Source: Sipunculus nudus (taxonomy: Eukaryota > Annelida > Sipuncula > Golfingiida > Sipunculidae). Taken from it: a DNA stretch of 64,000 nt. The position numbers and the translations under genes are program-made. The stretch is from positions 47,506,714-47,570,713 of the forward strand of contig CM049320.1 in the NCBI GenBank assembly GCA_026874595.1, written 5' to 3'. The notes under the pieces are model-generated. The model searched no databases. It saw only the letters and a list, made by a program, of their open reading frames with translations, and was not told where the DNA came from. This document shows positions 1 to 11,878 of this stretch, piece after piece (the stretch's first letter is position 1; every line of letters begins with the position of its first letter).

Positions 1-120
1 TATGACTTCAACACACCTCTTGCTTTTCCATTACATGAATCCTAAACATCATCACGTCCGTCCTTATACACCCATAACCTCGTCCATGTAGACCAGATTC
101 TATACTCGCTCCCATGTCAG
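1..120. repeat. Dispersed repeat, copy 1 (cut by window edge)
   Basis: This stretch matches 56376-56494 closely. Both share ATTACA(T/C)GAATCCTA, CACGTCCGTCC or TACGTCCGTCC, TACACCCA, CCTCGTCCATGTAGACC and TTCTATACTCGCTCCCA in the same order. The right-hand copy lies in intron 1 of the folate-receptor-like gene, just beyond exon 1. The family is not known to me. No coding function is evident. Confidence 0.75.
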
Positions 121-413
121 CTCTCAACCCAATCTGAAACACCGTCTCCATGGACACGGGTCATTGCTTGTGTTCATGTGGTCATAAATTCAACAAAATT
201 GCCGAGGAGTTTACCAAATTGCTGGGTTAAAATGGAACTTTTCTTCCTCATGTTTGGTATTATTAGAAATAGAAAGTACACAAAAAATGCAAACAATTGG
301 TCTGGTTTTTGTTGATTGGCAGTGTACCTGTCGGCCATGAAGTGTTTTCAGAAATGACAAATATATTTGCATCTTCATAAGGCAATATGGGCGGGTTTTT
401 TTTTTGTTTTTAT

Positions 414-2270
414 GCCCCCGCCACAAAGTGGCCGGGGCATATAGTTTTACCCATGTCCGTCCTTCCGTCCTGCCGAAATCAAACAGTTGTACGGACTTTT
501 TTTCGCAATGCCTGCAGATATTGGCCTGATTTTTGGAGTGTGGGCAGATAATGACCTGTTACAGATCGAGTTCGCGTTTCGTCCCGGTTGACCTACTTCT
601 GGCCATTTTACGGCCCCTAAACTTAGAAAATTTCATAATAAATAGAAATTTTCATGACAAATACACATGTACAGACTTTTTTTCGCAATGCCTGCAGATA
701 TTGGCCTGATTTTTGGTGTGTGGGCAGATAATGACCAGTTACAGATCGAGTTTGTGTTTCGTTAAGGTTGACCTACTTTTGACCGTTTTACAGCTCCTTA
801 ACTTAGAAAATTTCATGAAAAACAGAAATTTTCATGACAAATAAACATGTACAGACTTTTTTTCGCAATGCCTGCAGATATTGGCCTGATTTTTGGTGTG
901 TATGCAGATATTGAGTTACAGATCGAGTTCGCGTTTCCTCCCGATTGACCTACTTTTGACCATTTACGGCTCCTTAACTTAGAAAATTTCATGAAAATTA
1001 GAAATTTTCATGACAAATACACATGTACGGACTTTTTTTCGCAATGCCTGCAGATATTGGCCTGATTTTTTATGTGTATGCAGATAATGACCAGTTACAG
1101 ATCGAGTTCGCATTTCGTCCCGGTTGATCTACTTTTGATTGTTTTAAGGCTCCTAAACATAGAAAACTTCATGAAATATATAAATTTTCATGACAAATGT
1201 ACATGTACAGCCGTTTTTAGCCCTCAGCTCATAGGCTGATTGGCTGTTGTCATCACCCAAGCTGTCCGTCTATCCTTCCATCTGTCTGTTGGGTGTCCGT
1301 CCGTTCCGCGTCTGTTAACTTTTACCTTGTGAGCGGGATATTTCTAAAAGGATTCACCGTTGGAATTTTATTTCATCAGTGAAGATGTATATCGATAAAA
1401 TCTCAGTCAAGTTCGAAGATGGGTGACCTTGACCCATTTTTCTACATTTTAGAGCTGATTATAGAAAAACACTCAGAAGCTTATATCTCAGGAACCATTG
1501 TGTGGATTTTCACAAAACTTACTATGATCATTGGGACTGATGATCTGTACCTGCTGCACAATTTTGGTGGCGTCACCTGCAATTTCTGATTTTTTAATGA
1601 AATTTTATCAGATTTTTCGATTTTGGCCTTTGTGCAGGATATCTCCTAAGGTATTCAACTAAGGAACTTCATTACTTCAGTGCTTTTGCATCATATTTAC
1701 AAAATCTTGATCAGGTTCAAAGATGGGTGGTCTTGACCTAATTTTCAAGGTCACAGAGCTTAGTATAGAAAAAAAACTTAGGGGGATATTTCTCAGGAAG
1801 CATTTGGTGGATTGTTATAAAACATGGTACATACCTCTCCAATTTAAATTTATAACTGATTACCAGCTTTTGCTAATATTCTAGTTTTGCAATGCAATGC
1901 TTACAGATACTGGCCCAATGTTTGATCTGTGGGCGTATAATGACCACTTACAGATCGAGTTCGCGTTTCGTCCCAGTTAACCTATTTTTGACCATATGAC
2001 AGATCCTGAACATAGAAAATTTCATGAAAGACAGAAATTTTTATGAAAAATGCACATGTATGGACTTTTTTTTCACAATGCCTGCATACTGGCCTGATTT
2101 TTGGTGTGTTCCTTGATAATGACCCATTACAGATCAAGTTTGCATTTTGCCCTTCTTGACCTACTTTTGACCATACAACACCTCCTGAACTTAAAAAAAT
2201 TTTACAAAATTTAACAAATGTTTCTAATTTGCCCCAGGCGGGGGCATTCATGTCGTACCGACACATCTAG
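414..2270. mobile_element. Dispersed element with CCCCCGCC/GGCGGGGG ends and internal ~180-bp repeats
   Basis: The left end reads ATGCCCCCGCCACAAAGTGG and the right end carries the inverted form GGCGGGGGCAT. Between them a unit of about 180 bp recurs at roughly 487, 668, 848, 1022, 1890 and 2055. Each copy has CGCAATGCCTGCAGATA, TTACAGATCGAGTTCGCG, TTGACCTACTTTTGACC and AAATTTTCATGACAAAT. There is no transposase-like frame, so it looks non-autonomous or like an expanded satellite. The class is unknown to me. Confidence 0.65.
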
Positions 2271-2512
2271 TTTTTTCTATTAAAATGTCAAATAATAAGG
2301 GAAAGCATGATAATAACATATTCATTTTGCTAAACAAGTAAAAGGTCTGCATAAACAAAGGAAATTTAATCAAATTGTATGATTTTATCTTCTTGTAAGA
2401 AATATCTCAATGGCTGGCGCTAAAAATTTTTAAGTTTCTATTGAAATCAAAACCAAAATTTTTGATGGGGGGTTTAAAATTTATGCGGGCGGTGCCTGAG
2501 AACCATACCTTT
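2271..2512. mobile_element. Truncated copy of the AAGGTATGGTTCTCAGGCA MITE family
   Basis: The right end, GCGGGCGGTGCCTGAGAACC followed by ATACC, is the end seen in the complete copies at 47176-47482 and 57411-57723. The interior (GGGAAAGCATGATAATAACA, CTAAACAAGTAAAAG, ATTTTATCTTCTTG) also matches. The left inverted end is missing because the copy abuts the element ending at 2270. Confidence 0.65.
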
Positions 2513-2515
2513 TAT

Positions 2516-4064
2516 TGTCCCCCACTACCTCCGAAGGAACGGGGACATTGATTTTGGTTTGTCCGTCTTTCCAATTGTTTTGTTTCCGTGCGATCATTTT
2601 CCTAAATTTTATCTGATTTCATTCAGATTTGGGTCAGTGATGCTTACTTTGGCTGGGATTGGTTTTTGAGTGTCTGTCTCACAAGATAATAATACATTGT
2701 GATATTTCATGTTTAGCTCAGCTGACTGTCCTGTCGTCAGGTTTTCCAATAGCAGGGCACAAATCATAACTGCTGGTCCTAGAAACTTCTAAATGAACAG
2801 CCAGGGAGGTCAATAACAAATCTCCTTGGAAACCTGATATTAGGTCACTGCAACCTATATCCTCTGAGCTATGGGGCTTATAACTTTAGTACCCCCCCCC
2901 CCCCCCCGAATAATAAAAAATTTGATACAAAACCTCCAATATCTTGATAATTTCAATTTTTTTACTATAAAATGACAACAATCATGTCAGTTTCTCAGCT
3001 GTGATTCAAACTAGTATCCTCAAACCTGGTGTGTTCATTGATCACAAGTGGATGCACTATAGGATTCACCCTGTGTGTCTGTCTGTCCATCCACACAAAG
3101 TTGTTTACAAATGATAACTCCAGGTTGGATTGACATATGGATTTTAAACTGGACTTGCATATGGCCCACCACTAAAGCAAGAACCTGTTTTATTTTTGGG
3201 TCATAAGGTCAAAGGTCAAGGTCACAGAAGTCACTTATTTGTAAAGATTATGGCTGCACTTTAAGCCAAGCTTTTCATCTCAAACTTTCCTTCTTGTGCA
3301 TTCAGCTGATTTGCCAGTATGGGGAGAGCATAAACAAATTTAGGCTCAAAGGTCAAGGTCACAGGGGCCATCTGTTCACAAATTAGTTTCCAGATGATAA
3401 TTCCGGTTTAGTTTGACATGTTGGTTTCAAACTTATGATAATTCTGCTTTGGATAGACAGATCTGCTTCAAACTTGATTTATTAATGACCAACCACTTTG
3501 GTAAGAATCGTTTTGATTTTCAGGGGAACTGAGATCAAAGATGAAGGTAACAGGAGCCACATCTTTAAAAAGATGGTGGATGTACTGTAAATCAAATTTT
3601 CATCCCAAACTTTTCATCTTTCACACAAGGCTCACTTGCCCAAAGTGAGGAAATCTATAGATTTTGAGGTTACCTGGTCAGAGGTCAAGGTCACTGAACC
3701 CACTTGTTTTTAAAAGATTGTTACAAAAATCTAAATTCTGCAAGTTCAAGGATAATAAATTCTAAGATTTTTTGGTCATAAGGTCATTGGTTAACTCACA
3801 GGACCTTCATTCAAAAAGTATCCTTTTAGATGAATTCATCTGAGCGTCTAGACCCATGGGTCCCTGGTTTATATAAAGAATCAGCACACTTAGTTTCACT
3901 AATCACCAACAGGTGTTACTAGCGGTTTACATAAAATACTTGAATTTTTTTGCAGTAACTGCTAGGTGCAGCCATCTTTTGATCATGGTTAAAACTATTT
4001 GTTCCTAGACACCAAAGACTTTAAAATCTTTCCGGACTTGAAGGGGGAAGCGGGGGACATAAAT
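2516..4064. repeat. Repeat bounded by TGTCCCCCACTACC and AAGCGGGGGACA
   Basis: TTGTCCCCCACTACCTCC at the left and GGGGGAAGCGGGGGACAT at the right are imperfect inverted ends. Nested inside, 2712-3870 is a copy of the family that begins TTTAGCTCAGCTGACT and ends GACCCATGGGTCCCTGGTT. It has repeated GGTCAAAGGTCAAGGTCAC blocks. Nothing here looks coding. Confidence 0.5.
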
Positions 4065-4925
4065 TTCTTGAATTTGCTTGGGTTTTTTTTATTTTTTTTT
4101 TTGCCTAATGCCTCTGTATGATAAATTGATATATTAATATATCAGTCGATTTTGGTGATCCAATTTAATTATCAAATGAGACTGCCAAGAAGCGATCTCA
4201 TGAAAAATGATGGAATGAATCCAGTTCTATTGAAGAAATACCATAAATTGGTTAATTTTCTTGTTTAACTTGTTTTTGTGCTCGATTAAAATTTAAAAAA
4301 AAAAATTTGGTAATGACTATTTATATTGGAATTAACATATTTTAAATGCAATGAAAAATCTGGGGTTTCCCTGTATTGCCATCATGAAATAGAGCCACGG
4401 CCATAGAGGAATATTGAAAATGGTAAAATATGACAGGCACAGTGAAACAAAATCACATTTCTTTACTGTATGACCAACAGTGGAGGCAGAAAAACGCATA
4501 CCACGATTGGTTGACTGGAAATCAGTGTCCATCTTCTTGCTGTTCGAGAGGCTTGACACAGGCTAGAATTCCTCTAAGAATGACTTATTTTCAATAAACT
4601 TAAGTGTCTCATATTACAATGCTGTCTGAGTTGCACATTTACTGCATAATAGTGAGAAAAAAGTAGTATCTGAACTTCCTGTATTATTGCCCACTGGGGC
4701 CTTGGGAACTAAAATGAAATAATTTGTGTGCAGGTCTATCAAGCTTTACTAAATCTCTCGCCACATTTATATCTATATTTATTAATAATGAATTGCCAAA
4801 ACAATATGAAAACAGCTGCCAATTGCCAGCCCTGGCAATATTTTTATCAACAACTATCACTGATTCAAACCCAAACATCGTTGTTCAGTTCTCTCTGTCT
4901 CTGCATGTAATCGGGTCCTTTATTT
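4065..4925. other. No recognisable feature
   Basis: AT-rich sequence, probably the NSUN5 upstream intron. Short open frames on both strands have no splice-supported or family-like content. I looked for the N-terminal NSUN5 exon here and did not find it. Confidence 0.5.
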
Positions 4926-6050
4926 ATCCCCTTGCAACAGAGTTGTAGGAGGGGATATAGTAACTCCTCCTTTCATGCGTCTGTCTTTCCGTCAGTCCAG
5001 AATTTGCTTGTGGTACATTTCAAGCCTAAACATTTGACCAAAACCTTTCATCTTGCACATAAGGCTCGCCCACACACAGATGAAGAACCCCATCAATTAT
5101 GAGGTCGTGGGGTCAAAGGTCAAGGCCACATAACCCACTTAAAAAAGCTTATGGACCCATTTTAGGCCAAAAAAATTTACCAAAACCTTTCATCTTGCAC
5201 ATATGGACCTTCCATCAACAGGAGAGAAACCTTATCAATTTTGAGGTCACAGGGTTAGAGGTCAAGGCCACAGGACCCACTTCTTGAAAAAGATTGTAGG
5301 CCCATTTCAAGCCAAACAATTTCCTAAAAAACCTTTCATCTTGCACATATGGCTCACCCACCAACAGGTTAAGAACCCTTTTGATTTTAAAGTCATAGAG
5401 TTTAAGGTCAAGGCCACAGGACCCACTTTTTTAACAAAGCTTTTAGACCCATTTTAAGCCAATCCTGTTTCAAAAACCTTTCATCTTGCACATGTGGCTC
5501 ACTCACCCATGGATGAAGAACCCTATTGAGTTTGAGGTCACAGGGTCAAAGGTCAAGGCCACAGGATCGGCTTCTTGAAAAACCTTGTGGACCCATTATA
5601 AACCAAACAGTTTGACAATACCTTTCATCTTGCTTATATAGCTCGCCCACGCCTGGATGAAGAACCCTATTGAGTTTGAGGTCACAGGGTCAAAGGTCAC
5701 AGAGCTTCCCTCCTCATTTTCACACTGTGTAATAAACCCAGGCTAATTATGCTCTGTGCTAGTGGATGCTCCACTTTTCAGTACCTTTTTCACATTCTTT
5801 TAAGCATTACTCAGCTTGCACTGGAAGTCTAAAGGCCTTTTGTGCAGCTCTTCCTGCCCTTACAATGTTTTAGTCACAAATAGGTGGATTTCATAATCGT
5901 GTAAGTTCAAGGATAGTAAGTTCTTAGATTTTTAACTCACAAGTTCAAAGATCAAGTTCACAGAACCCATATTTTGAAAATGCTCATAAAAATATCCATT
6001 AATATAAGAATAGACAAATTTAGCTGAGTGCCGAGACCCATGGTTCCCCA
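4926..6050. repeat. Dispersed repeat with four ~185-bp internal units
   Basis: It starts CCCCTTGCAACAGAGTTGTA followed by a GTCTGTCTTTCCGTCAGTCC block and ends AGCTGAGTGCCGAGACCCAT. Internal units recur with ACCTTTCATCTTGCACATA, GAGGTCACAGGGTCAAAGG and AAGGCCACAGGACCCACTT. The end resembles the AGCTCAGCTGA family found throughout the window. Confidence 0.55.
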
Positions 6051-7030
6051 GTGTGTGATGGCTGTTTTACTCAGTCCATCAAATATGGTGCAATATGTAC
6101 ATGCATTCTAATTTACCTTTGAGACGGCATGTATAAATATAAAAATTAAACAAATTTTGAAAATGGGTTTGTGGTGTGTAGGTCAGGGATATTGCAAGAT
6201 GGAATATTATGATAGTATTGTTACAAGGTGTGATTTTGTGTTTGTTTCATTTGTAACACAGAGTGAGGGAGACACAAGAGGAGGTTTGTAGTTAAAATTG
6301 TAGACACTTCACTTTATTCCAGATCAGTTGACATGTTGTTACAACATACAGTAGAAGGGTGGTCTCCCTCTGTCTCTCTGCTCTGAGAGAACTGCACACC
6401 ATGCAAAGCTTTTTTATACAGAGCCTGGAATGACATTATCGATGCATATTCATTGACACTTAAGTTACAGCATTGATACAAGTGCTCATTGGAGAGGGTT
6501 GTAATGGTGACCTGACATTTTACATAATTATGCATATCGTCATTTAATGTAAGATTATATTGTCCTAAATAAACATTGTTATAGAGTATCCTCAGTCTTT
6601 CGAGACACATAAAAATCTGTTCTATTTCTATTTTCATCATATCAGGCAATTAAATGCCCATTATTATTGTCCAATAAGGCTGTATTAACATATCTGAATT
6701 ATCATTAGATACCAGGTCATCTGATGACCATTAATATTCCTTTCTCTGTCTGAATATCAGGCCTCTTCAAACTCTGATACTGATCTGACTGTCTCTGTAA
6801 TTCTGTGTATTTTATGTTTTTTTATAATAACTAATATTTATTGTTACCACTTGTATACTAGTTTTCATAATGCTCAATTAGGTAATTTTTATCTAAAGTG
6901 AAATAAGATAACATTCTTACTGTGTTCACTACACAATATTTTTTAATATAAATTCATTTATTCAAACTGTTTTTTTTTAAATTATTTGTGGAATTTATTG
7001 TTTTATTGATCATGTATTATATTCATACAG
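6051..7030 (+). other. Intron sequence upstream of NSUN5 exon; no other feature
   Basis: The interval ends in the acceptor ATTCATACAG at 7021-7030. A 111-codon frame on the minus strand (6314-6649) lacks splice signals or family resemblance, and I do not call it a gene. Confidence 0.5.
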
Positions 7031-7213
7031 AATAAGAAACAGCTCTTTGCCTTGGTGTGTCAGACATTAAAGTACAGGACTGTGCTGGAACAAGTTGCAG
7101 ACCACACCAGGATACAGAAACTGGAGAGGTCTCTCAAGGACAGGAATCTGTTGCTTGTGATATTGTATGATTATCTGATTGGTAAAGGTGTAACTGGTGC
7201 ACCGGCATTGAAG
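7031..7213 (+). CDS. NSUN5: NSUN5, first coding exon in window (internal exon, residues 1-61 of the visible part)
   Basis: NSUN5 is a NOP2/Sun-family RNA m5C methyltransferase, known in animals and yeast (Rcm1) to methylate one conserved cytosine of large-subunit rRNA in the nucleolus. This exon encodes NKKQLFALVCQT, then a predicted helical stretch and LLVILYDYLIGKGV. These align with the N-terminal region of human NSUN5 (KQLYALVCET ... VLVYELLLGKG). The acceptor is ATACAG|AAT, the donor AAG|GTAAGT, and both are phase 0. The first roughly 35 residues (start Met and the GSIK-LVY segment) are not in the window, so the gene is partial at its 5' end. A TTG inside the exon is not a start. Confidence 0.9.
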
Positions 7214-7369
7214 GTAAGTCAAAATCATGGATTTGTGTGAATATCTTTATTCTTAGTTTGCAGAATTTGTTACATTTGAAATGTGTAATGTGAGGCTATC
7301 ATACACAGACACAAGAACACAAGACTCGGAAACGGAAAGCTCTGAGAGCTTTCGAAAAGTTTTACTTAT

Positions 7370-7765
7370 ACAGCAGGTATGCTCACATTCTGATAATAAA
7401 AAAACAGCAGGTGTGCTCAAAGTTTGATAATAAAAGACAGTAGGTGTGTTTACAGTTTAAAAAAACAGCAGGTGTGTTCACAATCTGATTATAAAAATAC
7501 ATCAGGTGTGCTCACAGTTTGCAGGCCTATGAGGACAGCAGGTGTGCTCACTGTTTGAATATAAAAAAAAGGTGTGCTCACAGTTTGATACTAAAAAAGC
7601 GCCGGTATGCTCACAGTTTGATAATAAAAAACATCATGTGTGCTTACAGTTTGTGGGCCTATGAATAACAGCAGGTGTATTCACAGTTTGAATTTGAAAT
7701 AACTGTGGGTATGCTCACAGTTTGATATTAAAAAACATCAGGTGTGCTCGCAGTTTGATTGTGAT
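7370..7765. repeat. Minisatellite, CAGCAGGTGTGCTCACAGTT units in NSUN5 intron
   Basis: About ten degenerate units of roughly 33 bp (some doubled) contain AGCAGGTGTGCTCACAGTTT followed by GATAATAAAAAA. The array lies directly upstream of the acceptor-containing array of the next exon. Each unit carries the tetranucleotide AGGT. Confidence 0.8.
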
Positions 7766-7778
7766 GTCAGGCTTATTG

Positions 7779-8213
7779 TTTTTGCAGGCTGTTGTAAGGT
7801 CATGTCAGGCTTCATATTTCTTTAGGCTGCTGTAGAGTCATTCGAGGCTTAATGTTTCTACAGGCTGCTGTAGAGTCATTCGAGGCTTAATGTTTCTACA
7901 GGCTGCTGTAAGGTTTATGTCAGGCTTAATGTTTCTACAGGCTGCTGTAAGGTTTATGTCAGGCTTAATGTTTCTACAGGCTGCTGTAAGGTATATGTCA
8001 GGCTTAATGTTTCTGCAGGCTGCTGTAAGGTTTATGTCAGGCTTAATGTTTCTACAGGCTGCTGTAAGGTTTATGTCAGGCTTAATGTTTCTGCAGACTG
8101 CTGTAAGGTTTATGTCAGGCTTAATGTTTCTACAGGCTGCTGTAAGGTTTTTGTCAGGCTAAATGTTTCAGCAGGCTGCTGTAAGGTTTATGTCAGGATT
8201 GTTGTTTCTGCAG
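7779..8213 (+). repeat. 39-bp tandem array made of copies of the NSUN5 exon-2 acceptor
   Basis: The unit is TTTCTACAG|GCTGCTGTAA followed by GGTTTATGTCAGGCTTAATG. It repeats the true acceptor and the first eight exon bases (TTTCTGCAG|GCTGCTGT at 8205-8221). About eleven decoys precede the real site; most units are 39 bp and two diverged ones are near 38 bp. Because 39 is a multiple of three, the array reads as an open frame of 13-residue repeats. A TAA at 8160-8162 closes it for every decoy except the nearest (exon start 8175). Confidence 0.9.
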
Positions 8214-8325
8214 GCTGCTGTCCTGAAGCATAAAGCTGCACTTAATGCTGAACTTGCTAGACAGAAGGTGCAGGCAGGGGTTTGTACCACAGAAGAACTC
8301 ATCAAGGATCAGAACAAGCAGAATG
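8214..8325 (+). CDS. NSUN5: NSUN5 exon 2 of the visible part (residues 62-98 plus one base)
   Basis: It encodes AAVLKHKAALNAELARQKVQ and then AGVCTTEELIKDQNKQN, matching the human segment ARLKAELARLKVHRGVSRNEDL. The acceptor is TTTCTGCAG|GCT at phase 0. The donor is AATG|GTATGG, leaving one G that joins TG of the next exon to make Val-99. Use of the nearest upstream decoy acceptor would insert 13 residues in frame. Confidence 0.88.
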
Positions 8326-9442
8326 GTATGGCATTTAATTGTTTTTAACTCATTTGTGATCGAAAGAATCCTTTGGCACACCTCTGTCCACCCTGATGTC
8401 TGTTGTCAGTTAACAGCTTTTCTGAGAAAAGATAAATTGAGCATATTTTGTGCAAATCTGTATGTGTGGCCTATGGCCATGCACATGGGAAAACATATTT
8501 GGTAGCCTACCTACATTTTCTAACAATTTTATTGTCAGTTTTTGGCACTTGGAATTTGATCTTTTTGTGCTTTAACTAAGTCATCTGAGCCATAGGGATG
8601 GTCTTTGTCTGTTGTATTTCAGGGGTTTATTTATGTGTCCACAATGTTTTTCCTTTTAAGAAGTGTATGTTCATGATGTTAGGAATTCCCATTAGCAAGG
8701 GTAACCCAACTAAAGAATAGTTAAAAACTGTTTGAAATGTGTGAAATTGAAAATATTCAGTCATCTGAGCTTAGTGAGCTATATAATTATATTGATACTA
8801 TCAGATTTGCAACTGTGGTTTCATCTAGTATCCTGAGACCATATGTGTTATTAGGGTCCTGCTTGAATAAGTGGATGCCCAATAGTTTTCACCATCCATC
8901 TTTCTGTCCATCTTGTTTTTCTTTCTTTTTGTCCGTCAAATTTGTAATCTGATGATAACTCTTGTTTGGATTTACATATCAATTTCAAAATTGAATAATA
9001 TATGGCCCACCTCTAAAGCAAGAACTCTATTGATTTTTGGGTCATGAGATCAAAGGTCAAGGTCACAGGACCCACTTATTAAGAAAGATTGTGGATGCAT
9101 TTTAAGCCAAACTTTTCATCCAAAACCTTCCATCTGGCAAATATAGGTGACCTGCCAATATTGATTGATTTTGGGGGATATGAGGTCAAAGGTAAAGGTC
9201 ACCGGGGTCATCTGTCAACATATTTGTAACCAAATGATAGCTCCGGTTTGGAATGACAAATGGATATCAAACTTGTTCTGGTTTGAAAAAATTGAAAATT
9301 TTGATTATGTGTATTATTATACTTTGATCTCCACTTTCTTCCTTTTTTATAATTTACAAGCATATTACAGTCACTTAATTCAGATACAATACAAATATGT
9401 AATCATGGGAGGCTAACTGTTGCCACATTACCATATGTTAGG
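8326..9442. repeat. NSUN5 intron with degenerate GGTCAAGGTCAC repeat
   Basis: 8940-9250 carries the molluscan-type blocks AAAGGTCAAGGTCACAGGAC and AAACTTTTCATCCAAAACC, related to 3050-3870. The remainder shows nothing recognisable. Confidence 0.45.
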
Positions 9443-10620
9443 TTTTTAGCTGAGCTGATTGAAAGTCACCTGAGCTATAGTGATCTCTCTTCTTCCGTCG
9501 TCTGTCCGTCCGGTCATTCGTTCGTTAACAAGGCACTAATCTTAACCACTGGTTCGAGAAATTTCTTACTGAACACCCATATAGGTCCACAAAAATCTTC
9601 TTGAAAACCTGGAATTAGGTCTCTGTTACCCATATCTTCTGAGCTATGGGGCTCATAAGTACCCACCAGAGTAATTAAGATTTTGATACAAAAGCTCTAG
9701 TATCTGAATAACTAATGCATTGAATGCCATGCTTTTTTGCATGCATAATGACATGGAGTTTTTCATCAGTTCCTGCAGACTGGTGGTGCCACCTGTATTT
9801 TTTTTTATTTTTTTACACATTTTTTCTGTATTCTTGAGACCTTCAAAAGAAACAGTTGTCTTTTAACAGGGCACAAATCATAACCATTTGTCCTAGAACA
9901 TTCTATCTTGAAATCCAGGGAAGTCCACAAAAGATCTCCTTGGAAACCTGAAATAAGGTCTCTGTTACTAATTTTCTCTCGAGCTAGGGGGCTCGTTAGT
10001 AGCCCCCAGAATAATTAAAAATTTTATACATGCATATTGATCATCGAGTGTTTCATCAGTTCCTGCAGACTGGTGGCACTATCTGTATTTGTTCGATTTT
10101 TACGCATTTTCTCTATTTTTCATACCTTTAAATGAAGCACTCTGTCTGTTCATGGGGCACAACCTGAAACCGTTAGACCTAGAATCTTCTAACTGTACAT
10201 CAAGGGAGGTACTAGGCATATCTTCTTGGAAACCTTAAATGAGGTCTTTGTGACCTAAACTCCACAAGATAACATTATTTGAACACCCTTTAGGACAGAC
10301 TTGCATGCATGATTAGTTACAGTTGGACTACTAATTTGATTAATATCCAGGGAGATTCCTGTAAAATTTCTTGGAAACCTGAAATAATTGTATTGTATTG
10401 AAATGTATTCTGCAAGCTGTGTGAAAGAACATGATTTTAACACTCTATTAGTCAGATGGGCACTAATGGTAGCAGCTGGATGTAGAATAAGGTATTTGAA
10501 ACATATATCTAGATATATTGGCATAATGCATGATTTTGAGCCCTCTTGAAGTCATGTTACCCATTGTTCAAGGTTCCTTGAATTCAACTGAGAGTCATGG
10601 CCCATGGACCACTTATTCTG
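9443..10620 (+). mobile_element. AGCTCAGCTGA-family dispersed element
   Basis: It starts TTTTTAGCTGAGCTGATTGA followed by GTCACCTGAGCTATAG and a GTCCGTCCGG run, and ends near CATGGCCCATGGACCACTT. The interior has repeated GGTTCTAGAA-like, CTTGGAAACCTGAAAT and TTTCATCAGTTCCTGCAGAC blocks, also seen at 20560-20890. No protein-coding content was seen. Confidence 0.55.
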
Positions 10621-10679
10621 TTTTGCAAAAAGCAGGCTATGTTGACTGTTATAAAATACAGTTTTATCTGTGTTTTCAG

Positions 10680-10794
10680 TGCTGCTGCCACGCTATGTCC
10701 GGGTGAACCTTGTGAGAAGCTCCACTGATGAAATCATTCAACACTTTCGTAAAGATGGATACACAGTGCTCCCAGTACCATCCACATATTCACT
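10680..10794 (+). CDS. NSUN5: NSUN5 exon 3 of the visible part (residues 99-137)
   Basis: It encodes LLPRYVRVNLVRSSTDEIIQ, then HFRKDGYTVLPVPSTYS. The LPRYVRVN motif is the family's conserved entry to the PUA-like/Rossmann linker region (human LPRFVRVN). The acceptor is GTTTTCAG|TG. The donor CACT|GTATGC was chosen because its leftover CT joins G of the next exon to give Leu-137. A later in-frame reading would run past the homologous region. This donor is weaker than the others and is the least certain boundary of the gene. Confidence 0.82.
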
Positions 10795-10879
10795 GTATGC
10801 TGTGTATTTTCCAGTAATAATGCTACAACAAATGCACATCTAATAACAATAGAATAATACAAATATTACTACTGCTGAG

Positions 10880-11107
10880 AAAAATGGGTCTTACATAACA
10901 CCAATAGATCTCCAGTGTTAAAAATTACAGTGGTGTCATACATCATATTCCCACTTGGTAGTCGATAAGGGTGGAGGAAACTGGGGGACCTGGAGAAACC
11001 ACCAGCCTTGGAAGGGCCACTACAACCCACTCTCAAAGCCAACCCAGGAATAGAACCTGGGTCTCCAGAGGAGGGGCTGAGCATTTTACCACTCAGCTAA
11101 CCAGGCT
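10880..11107 (-). mobile_element. tRNA-derived SINE
   Basis: Read on the minus strand, a tRNA-like head starts GCCTGGTTAGCTGAGTGGTA. It has an A box (TAGCTGAGTGG, 11089-11099) and a B box (GGTTCTATTCC, 11048-11058). It is followed by GGTGGTTTCTCCAGGTCCCC and CAGTTTCCTCCACCC, a central-domain-like block typical of animal SINEs. The 3' limit near 10880 is uncertain. It lies in an NSUN5 intron, antisense to the gene. Confidence 0.75.
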
Positions 11108-11372
11108 CTTAAACAAAATAAATTTTCAGGATTTGAATCCCAAGCTCTACATATTGCAAATTTATATTATTAATTTATTTTTTAATACTAAAATGTGATA
11201 TGATATTTAGATCTAACATAAGTGCTCATTGATATATAATGGATATATAATTAGGTGCAAAGTATAATTACTTTTTAGCGTTTCATTCATATCTCTTATA
11301 TCTAGACCTTGCTATGAACAACGCTGGTACAGTCAATCAGGAATATTGGGCAAACTTTCATGGGATTTAATT

Positions 11373-11878
11373 TTTAGCTCACATGGCCATATATTTGACT
11401 ACCGGGAACTATTAGATTCACACATTTTTTGGGGGTAATATATCCTTGCATTTAGGCACATTTATATATTTTCCCTATTGGATCATGAAATGTTTCAGGC
11501 TACAAGTTTCATATATTAAACAGTGCAGATGCAATGTATACCTAACTTGCTTATCAAATTTAGTTTGATGCTCATTTCAAAATGGAAAATTTTAATTTTT
11601 TTTAGCATTATTATTGTATTATTATGCTTCAGCTCTTGTCCATAATTCTATAATTTGCAGAGATACTTGAGTTCCCAGTGGATATATTTACATGCATATT
11701 ACAGTCACTTAGTTGAAATACTTGAACTTTTAAAAATACATGTTTTTGATCATGAGAGGCTTCTGCATCTTTCATCTAGTCCATAAAAGTGCATAGTAAA
11801 GACTACCATTAGGATTTTATATAAATATCCTCAGAATCAATTTTAACTAAGCACAGTGACCCACAGGTCTCTTGTTCC
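11373..11878 (+). repeat. Degenerate AGCTCA...CACAGTGACCCACAGGTCTC repeat
   Basis: It begins TTTTTAGCTCACATGGCC and ends AAGCACAGTGACCCACAGGT, the frame of the AGCTCAGCTGA family. The interior is AT-rich and diverged. Confidence 0.4.

Noticed and set aside
6314-6649. 111-codon minus-strand frame
   Set aside because: Within the length expected by chance in 64 kb of AT-rich DNA; no family resemblance, and it lies in an intron or repeat context.
7890-8162. 90-codon frame of 13-residue repeats
   Set aside because: It is the intronic acceptor array read in frame; it lacks a start of its own and ends at TAA before the real exon.
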